NCBI RefSeq assembly: GCF_001890925.1
Contig: NZ_MLCB01000091.1
Span: 62,001-126,000, forward strand
From: Planktotalea frisia
Lineage (GTDB): Bacteria > Pseudomonadota > Alphaproteobacteria > Rhodobacterales > Rhodobacteraceae
DNA length: 64,000 nt
Reading direction: 5' to 3'
Positions 59,197 to 64,000 of this stretch are shown here, in pieces (the stretch's first letter is position 1; each line of letters starts with the position of its first letter). The notes beneath the pieces were generated by a model. That model did not search any database. It had not been told where the DNA came from and saw only the letters and a list, made by a program, of their open reading frames with translations. The position numbers and the translations under genes are program-made.

Positions 59197-60549
59197 ATGG
59201 CTTCGAAGACTACATTGAATACAAAGAACCTTGCGGCGCTCGGCGCTGAGCGGTTGGCCGACCTTCTTCTTGATATCACCAAAGGTAATGCTGACGCAAA
59301 GCGGCAGCTGAGGCTGGAGCTGGCAAGCGAAGCCGGTTCCGGAGATGTCGCTCGGGAGATCCGCAAGCGGCTCAGTAGCATTGCAAGATCACGATCGTTT
59401 ATTGACTGGCAGGGCCGCAATGCTTTCGCGGCTGACTTAGACATGCAGAGACGCGCCATCGTTTCTCAAGTTGGGCCGGTCGATCCAGCAGGGGCGTTTG
59501 ATCTGATCTGGCGGTTCGTGGCTCTTGCGAATGGGGTCTATGAACGTTGCGATGACAGTACGGGCAAGGTGCAGTCAGTTTTTCACGAAGCCTGTGAAGA
59601 CCTGATCGATCTGGCCGAGGTTGCCGCGCCGGACCCGCTTGTCCTGGCAGACCAGTTGCTGGAGGCCTTGGCCGATGATGATTATGGGCATTATCCAACT
59701 TTGATATCAGGTCTTGCTTCAGTCTTGGGTTCAGAAGGATTGCAGCACCTTAAAGCTGGGATCACCACTTCGGGAATTGATCTGTCGAACAACTACGCGC
59801 TGCGCATGGCGCTCGAGCAGATTGCGGATGTCGAAGGTGATGTAGACGCCTACATTGACCAACAAAGTGATCTGACACGAAAGGCACCACAGGTTGCTGC
59901 TGAAATCGCGCGTCGTCTTCTTGAAGCGGGGCGGGTTGAGGAAGCATGGGAGGCCATCAATGCGCCCGATGAGAAAGATCGCGGATGGATTCCCTATGAC
60001 TGGGAAGTGACCCGGATCAGCGTGATGCACGCGATGGGGCAAACCGAAGCAGCGCGTGACTTTATGTGGACGTGTTTTGCACGCAGCCTAAATGCAGACC
60101 ATCTACGCGCATGGCTCAGCGGACTACCTGATTTTGAAGACGTCGAAGCAGAGAGCCGAGCCCTTGAACACGCGCTTGGGTTTGAGAGTTTCACGACAGC
60201 TCTCCATTTTCTGATGACTTGGCCCGCGATTGAGCAGGCTGCAGTTCTTATCACAAACCGTGCCGCAGAGATTGATGGAAATCACTATGAGCTTTTGGGA
60301 CCGGTGTCCGACGCCCTTGAGGATCGCCATCCACTGGCCGCCACACTTTTGAAACGCGGCTTGATCGATTTTGCGTTGCAAAATTCACGGGTCAAACGGT
60401 ATCGCCATGCTGCGCGTCACTTGCGTGAGTGCAAGAACCTAGCCGCGAGAGTTGACGACTTCGCACAATTTGATACGCATGAGGCTTATCTTGATGGCTT
60501 GAAACAGTCTCATGGAAAGAAGACCTCATTTTGGGGGGCGGTTGCTTAG
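59197..60549 (+). CDS. DUF6880 family protein
   Basis: A 450-residue soluble, almost entirely helical protein. The opening (LNTKNLAALGAERLADLLLDITKGNADAKRQLRLELA) and the repeat-like middle (AAEIARRLLEAGRVEEAWEAINAPDEKDRGWIPYDWEVTRISVMHAMGQTEAARDFMWTCF) match the DUF6880 family of proteobacteria, which looks TPR-like. Function unknown. It stands alone between intergenic regions and is followed by a likely terminator. Confidence 0.75.
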   Translation: MASKTTLNTKNLAALGAERLADLLLDITKGNADAKRQLRLELASEAGSGDVAREIRKRLSSIARSRSFIDWQGRNAFAADLDMQRRAIVSQVGPVDPAGAFDLIWRFVALANGVYERCDDSTGKVQSVFHEACEDLIDLAEVAAPDPLVLADQLLEALADDDYGHYPTLISGLASVLGSEGLQHLKAGITTSGIDLSNNYALRMALEQIADVEGDVDAYIDQQSDLTRKAPQVAAEIARRLLEAGRVEEAWEAINAPDEKDRGWIPYDWEVTRISVMHAMGQTEAARDFMWTCFARSLNADHLRAWLSGLPDFEDVEAESRALEHALGFESFTTALHFLMTWPAIEQAAVLITNRAAEIDGNHYELLGPVSDALEDRHPLAATLLKRGLIDFALQNSRVKRYRHAARHLRECKNLAARVDDFAQFDTHEAYLDGLKQSHGKKTSFWGAVA

Positions 60550-60558
60550 TGTTCAGCT

Positions 60559-60606
60559 CACGGTGAGGGTAAGAGGACCCGTGTTCGTTTTTTGTTCTTT
60601 TTCGCA
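60559..60606 (+). terminator. Probable terminator after the DUF6880 gene
   Basis: CAC-ggtga-GGGT-aagagg-ACCC-GTG forms a bulged hairpin at 60559-60583, followed by a T-rich tail (cgttttttgttcttttt). Confidence 0.45.
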
Positions 60607-60705
60607 TAATGAAGTTTATGTTAATAATTGAACAAACGGCGCAGAGGGTTTATTATGTAAAATTGGGATACTTGAATGGTGTTTTTGGCGACTGAGCCTC
60701 AGGGG

Positions 60706-61212
60706 TCATGGTGAAGTGAGACTTGGCCCGGCGCTGTTACTTTGACGCATCGCGAATGCGAACACCCATAGCCCCGCAAGCACCAGACTTAACAATGCGT
60801 TCCAACTGGCCATCGACAAAGTTAGAAATTCCCATGCCACCTGATCGCACATGACTAAGTTAGATGCCCCATCGGTAGACAAAAGGTCCTCGGCCGACAT
60901 TGAGCTCATGTCGAGCCCGGATCCCGTACAGGACGTAGGCCCTTCCCACCAATCCCGTTCGACACCCGTGTGGAAGACGCCGAGTGCCGCAGTCGTTGCC
61001 GCAGAAGCTGCGCCGATGAGCAAGAGTGGAATTATCGGTAGCCCCATCGTCAAAAGCAGACCCATGCCGATTGCAACTACATGCGGATACCGCTGCCAAA
61101 TGCACATCGCGCAGGGTGCATAGCCCAAAGCCTGAAACACGAAAGCTGCAAAGAGCAAAGCCGCCGACCCAGCAGCCGCGAGAAGACCAATTTGTTTTCC
61201 CGAATAGCTCAA
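60706..61212 (-). CDS. dsbB: DsbB-like disulfide bond formation protein
   Basis: A 168-residue membrane protein with four helices, starting at a TTG at 61212. The first redox pair is in YAPCAMCIWQRYPH (CxxC near residue 33). The second pair is formed by TSCTGSG near residue 95 and NLVMCDQVAW near residue 120. This matches DsbB, which re-oxidises DsbA using quinones. It is divergent from the DsbA-like gene at 61402, its natural partner. Confidence 0.88.
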   Translation of the reverse strand: MSYSGKQIGLLAAAGSAALLFAAFVFQALGYAPCAMCIWQRYPHVVAIGMGLLLTMGLPIIPLLLIGAASAATTAALGVFHTGVERDWWEGPTSCTGSGLDMSSMSAEDLLSTDGASNLVMCDQVAWEFLTLSMASWNALLSLVLAGLWVFAFAMRQSNSAGPSLTSP

Positions 61213-61401
61213 GCTTTAATCCGTTCATGACAGCAATATCGCCAGAGGCTGAAGATGCATTTGCACTCAACCTCCGATCGCTTGACTATCTCCGCAATGC
61301 TATGTTTTCACGAATAATATTGTATCGGTTTGTAAAGTTGACGCGTCGCAAGTTGAGACGGTATGATTGACCGCCAATGCGACCCCAATTTACGGCTGAG
61401 G

Positions 61402-62184
61402 ATGGACACCAAGAAGCGATCAACGCTATTGACGATCGGTGCGATCTTAGCGGGTTACACTGCCCTCCGTACGGTGCCCTCTTTGCTGCCCGAAAGGCTC
61501 GAACTCGTTCCGCTCGACACTCCGATTGGTTTTCGAAAATATGTGGCGGGAGAGACTTCAGGCGGATTTGACCCATTCGTAGGTTTGGGCAACGTTGACA
61601 GTGCTGAGGCGACAGCACGGAAAGCCGCGGCCCTGAAGAGGGTTTCCGAAGATATTTGTGGTGCGCTCTATGGGGGTCTTGAAACGACTGCATCGAAGAT
61701 TCCGATGGCCTCGTTCTCAGATTATTACTGTCCTTTCTGCCGAGTGCAAACCAAACGTCTGGCGGATATGTCACAAGAGATGGATGACGAGGTTGTGGTC
61801 GCATGGCATGAGCTTCCGTTGCTCGGAGATAGCTCGAACCTGGCCGCCAAAGCCGCGTTAGCGGCAAAACGACAAGGGGCCTACGTCGCGTTCCATGAGA
61901 GGTTGATGAAGAGCCCATTTCAAGCAACGCCCGAGTATCTCCGTCGACTTTCGGATGATCTTGGTGTTGATGGCACCCAATTGGTTGCCGACATGGAAAG
62001 CGCCGAGATTGCCCAAGAACTGGAAAATAGTGCGGCTCTTGCCCGGGTCTTTGCCTTTGTAGGCACACCTGCGCTTGTGATTGGTCGTACCGTCGTTCAA
62101 GGCCAGATCAGCGACAAAATGATCGGACAGATCGTCGAACTGGAACGCGAAGAAGGTTGGGGCGTGGTATGTGTTTCAGTGTAG
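61402..62184 (+). CDS. DsbA-family thiol-disulfide oxidoreductase
   Basis: About 260 residues from the ATG at 61402; the frame is open to an ATG at 61363. An N-terminal helix (TLLTIGAILAGYTALRTVPSLL) anchors or exports the protein. The thioredoxin-like domain has the active site SDYYCPFCRVQTKRL near residue 111, the helical insertion with FHERLMKSPFQATPEYLRRL, and cis-Pro TPALVIGRTVVQG. It is probably a periplasmic DsbA-like oxidase or the partner of ScsB-type reductases. It is followed by the scsB-like gene. Confidence 0.87.
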   Translation: MDTKKRSTLLTIGAILAGYTALRTVPSLLPERLELVPLDTPIGFRKYVAGETSGGFDPFVGLGNVDSAEATARKAAALKRVSEDICGALYGGLETTASKIPMASFSDYYCPFCRVQTKRLADMSQEMDDEVVVAWHELPLLGDSSNLAAKAALAAKRQGAYVAFHERLMKSPFQATPEYLRRLSDDLGVDGTQLVADMESAEIAQELENSAALARVFAFVGTPALVIGRTVVQGQISDKMIGQIVELEREEGWGVVCVSV

Positions 62185-62311
62185 AGCCTAATTGGATTTG
62201 CCATGCCCGTCTCCTTCGGGGCCTTAGGAACTGTCGCAAAAATTCCGCCGCCAATAGGTTGGCCCAGGGATCTGCGCCTGCTTTTGAGCAACAACGACGA
62301 AAGCGCCCCAA

Positions 62312-64000
62312 ATGATGTTGCGAGCCCCGTGGTGTCTTGTTTTGGCGTTGATGGCGTGTCTCTGGGCATCCATGAGCGTCGCAGCGTCAACTGATACTTA
62401 CGAGAACACGGCGATTTCAGCGCGGCTTATCTCTGTCGAAAATGGCGTTGCGACGAATTCCGGAACTTTGTCACTCGGCCTCGACATCAAGCTGGCCGAG
62501 GGCTGGAAAGCCTATTGGCGCTCACCCGGCGAGGTCGGTCTGCCGCCTGAAATCTCGTGGGATGGATCGACAAACCTGGCGACGGCACAGATACTCTGGC
62601 CTGCGCCTGAGCGTTTCACAGCATTCGGGATCGAGAATTTCGGGTACAACAAACGTGTTGTCCTTCCCATCCAGGCGGTTCTTGAAACAGCCGGACAGGC
62701 GGTCGAGCTTCAGGCGGGAGTCACGCTGTTAACCTGCTCGACCGTGTGCGTGCCCCATGATTTCAACCTCGCTCTGACGATCCCGGCTGGCGCTGGAATT
62801 GATGCGGCCTCCGCTGCGCTTATCTCCGAGTTTGCCGAACGGGTGCCGCTTGGTCCCGATGCGGCTGACATCGAGGTCGAGACGGCTGTAATCGCCGATG
62901 GCGCGCTCTACGTCACAGCGCGCAGTGCAAACGCCTTTGTGAACCCGGACGTATTCCCGGAAATGGGACCGACATTTACCTTCGGAAAGCCGGACATCCG
63001 AACGAATAGCGCGGGAACGGAACTTTGGGCGAAATTGCCCCTCTTGGCCAGTGAAGAACAATTGCCACTGTTGCAAGTTACGGTGACAGACGGGTCACGC
63101 GCCGTGACGGCCATGCCTGAGTGGTCAAATACCGTCCCGGATGCGCCTTTCGAGCTTGTGGCGAACCTGCCTGATCTGGCGCAGATACTGGCGATCGCCG
63201 CCTTTGCTTTCCTCGGTGGTTTGATCCTGAATGTCATGCCCTGCGTTCTGCCCGTCCTGTCCATCAAACTGACATCGGTTCTCAATCATGGAGACAAACC
63301 ATCACACGAGGTTCGGAACGGATTCCTGATGTCGGCGCTTGGCGTGCTGGTGTTCATGTGGGTGCTGTCCGCTGGAATTTTGGTCTTGCAGTCCGTCGGG
63401 ATCACGGTGGGATGGGGTCTGCAATTCCAAAACCCTGTTTTCCTGACAATCATGTTTCTGGTCCTGACTGTCTTTGCCGCCAATCTGTTCGGGATATTCG
63501 AGATTTCGCTGCCTTCCGGGTTACAGTCGCGGCTGGCCAGATCAAGCGTTCGGGACGGTTACATCGGGGATTTCGCGACGGGTGCCTTTGCTGCGGTACT
63601 GGCAACGCCCTGTTCAGCCCCCTTCCTTGGGACGGCGGTGGCCTTTGCCCTGTCCGGTCGCCCAATTGATGTCATCATCGTGTTCACGGCTTTGGGCCTT
63701 GGGCTGTCCCTGCCCTATCTGCTGTTTGCCTGGAAGCCCGGCATGGTCCGACTGTTGCCCAAGCCCGGCCGATGGATGCTTGTCGTTAAGTGGGTGCTTG
63801 CCGGTCTTTTGGCTGGCACCGCGATCTGGCTGCTCTGGGTCCTGATGGGCGTGTCGGGTGTCCGGGTTGCCGTCTCGGTTCTGGTACTTGCAGTGCTCTT
63901 CGTTCTCTTTGCCACTATCCGGCTGCCGGGGAGATATACGCGAACTGCCGCGCTGGCTGCCGTTGCCGTCCTCAGCCTTGCACTTCCGGGTACCTTGACC
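62312..64000 (+). CDS. ScsB/DsbD-like protein-disulfide reductase (partial)
   Basis: The gene runs off the right edge; 563 residues are visible. From ATG 62312 there is a signal peptide ending MSVAA, then a periplasmic DsbD-alpha-like domain of about 270 residues with LTCSTVCVPHDFNLAL carrying the CxxxC pair. From about residue 287 the membrane domain has FLGGLILNVMPCVLPVLSIKLTSV and later ATPCSAPFLGTAVAFALSG, the two intramembrane Cys of DsbD. This order is typical of ScsB, which carries electrons from thioredoxin to periplasmic partners and is linked with copper tolerance. The C-terminal thioredoxin domain is not visible. Confidence 0.88.
   Translation, partial: MMLRAPWCLVLALMACLWASMSVAASTDTYENTAISARLISVENGVATNSGTLSLGLDIKLAEGWKAYWRSPGEVGLPPEISWDGSTNLATAQILWPAPERFTAFGIENFGYNKRVVLPIQAVLETAGQAVELQAGVTLLTCSTVCVPHDFNLALTIPAGAGIDAASAALISEFAERVPLGPDAADIEVETAVIADGALYVTARSANAFVNPDVFPEMGPTFTFGKPDIRTNSAGTELWAKLPLLASEEQLPLLQVTVTDGSRAVTAMPEWSNTVPDAPFELVANLPDLAQILAIAAFAFLGGLILNVMPCVLPVLSIKLTSVLNHGDKPSHEVRNGFLMSALGVLVFMWVLSAGILVLQSVGITVGWGLQFQNPVFLTIMFLVLTVFAANLFGIFEISLPSGLQSRLARSSVRDGYIGDFATGAFAAVLATPCSAPFLGTAVAFALSGRPIDVIIVFTALGLGLSLPYLLFAWKPGMVRLLPKPGRWMLVVKWVLAGLLAGTAIWLLWVLMGVSGVRVAVSVLVLAVLFVLFATIRLPGRYTRTAALAAVAVLSLALPGTLT

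Noticed and set aside
62205-62222. Small hairpin between the DsbA-like and ScsB-like genes
   Set aside because: The stem is only 4 bp with no T-run, so it is too weak to call a terminator.
1-64000. CRISPR arrays, insertion sequences and rRNA or tRNA genes
   Set aside because: Reading through both strands showed no regularly spaced direct repeats, no transposase and no conserved RNA gene sequences.

Overview
The window reads as DNA from an alphaproteobacterium of the Rhodobacterales (Roseobacter group). The basis is the long PstC/PstA forms, ALAS-type heme synthesis, an Irr-like regulator, the CIO-type cytochrome bd oxidase, the C-P lyase arrangement with DUF1045, and the general codon and GC character. 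I cannot tell chromosome from megaplasmid: there is no replication gene, rRNA or tRNA that I recognise.

Region 1 (about 1-33 kb) is a phosphorus-scavenging region. It holds a phosphonate-type ABC transporter with a SAM methyltransferase and a second PhnM-like amidohydrolase (1-3.9 kb). A full carbon-phosphorus lyase set follows (phnG-H-I-J-K-L-N, phnM, a DUF1045 2H-phosphoesterase-like gene and the regulator phnF; 4-11.6 kb). Next come a periplasmic glycerophosphodiesterase, a HAD phosphatase, an arsenate detoxification operon (ArsR-ArsC fusion, GAPDH, ArsJ), an acyltransferase with a GNAT gene, and a second phosphonate transporter operon (phnC-D-E-E followed by SDR, hexapeptide transferase and MazG-like genes). 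The region ends with phoR-pstSCAB-phoU-phoB and a small secreted protein. Pho-box-like repeats (7-mers near CTGTCAT at 11-bp spacing) stand in front of at least six of these units, so most of the region looks like one PhoB regulon. It covers uptake and breakdown of phosphonates and phosphodiesters, probably lipid remodelling, and possibly protection from arsenate entering through the phosphate system.

Region 2 (34.2-46.2 kb) is a tightly packed VirB-type type IV secretion operon (virB1, 2, 3, 4, 7, an SLT/VirB5 chimera, virB5, a hypothetical, virB6, 8, 9, 10, 11). No virD4 or relaxase is present in the window. It is bordered by an XRE regulator, a hicAB toxin-antitoxin pair and about 0.9 kb with no intact gene (46.2-48.7 kb), so it looks like an accessory insertion.

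Region 3 (48.7-57.2 kb) holds a respiratory and heme operon, hemA-cydA-cydB-DUF2474 (a 37-residue small oxidase subunit). It is divergent from a MocR-type PLP regulator that overlaps a MetF-like gene. An EamA exporter, a DUF983 protein and a KDPGal-type aldolase follow.

Region 4 (57.5-64 kb) carries a peroxiredoxin, an Irr-like gene broken by one in-frame TGA, a C-terminally truncated small membrane-anchored protein, a DUF6880 protein, and a periplasmic thiol-redox group: dsbB, a DsbA-like gene and the start of an ScsB/DsbD-like gene that runs off the edge.
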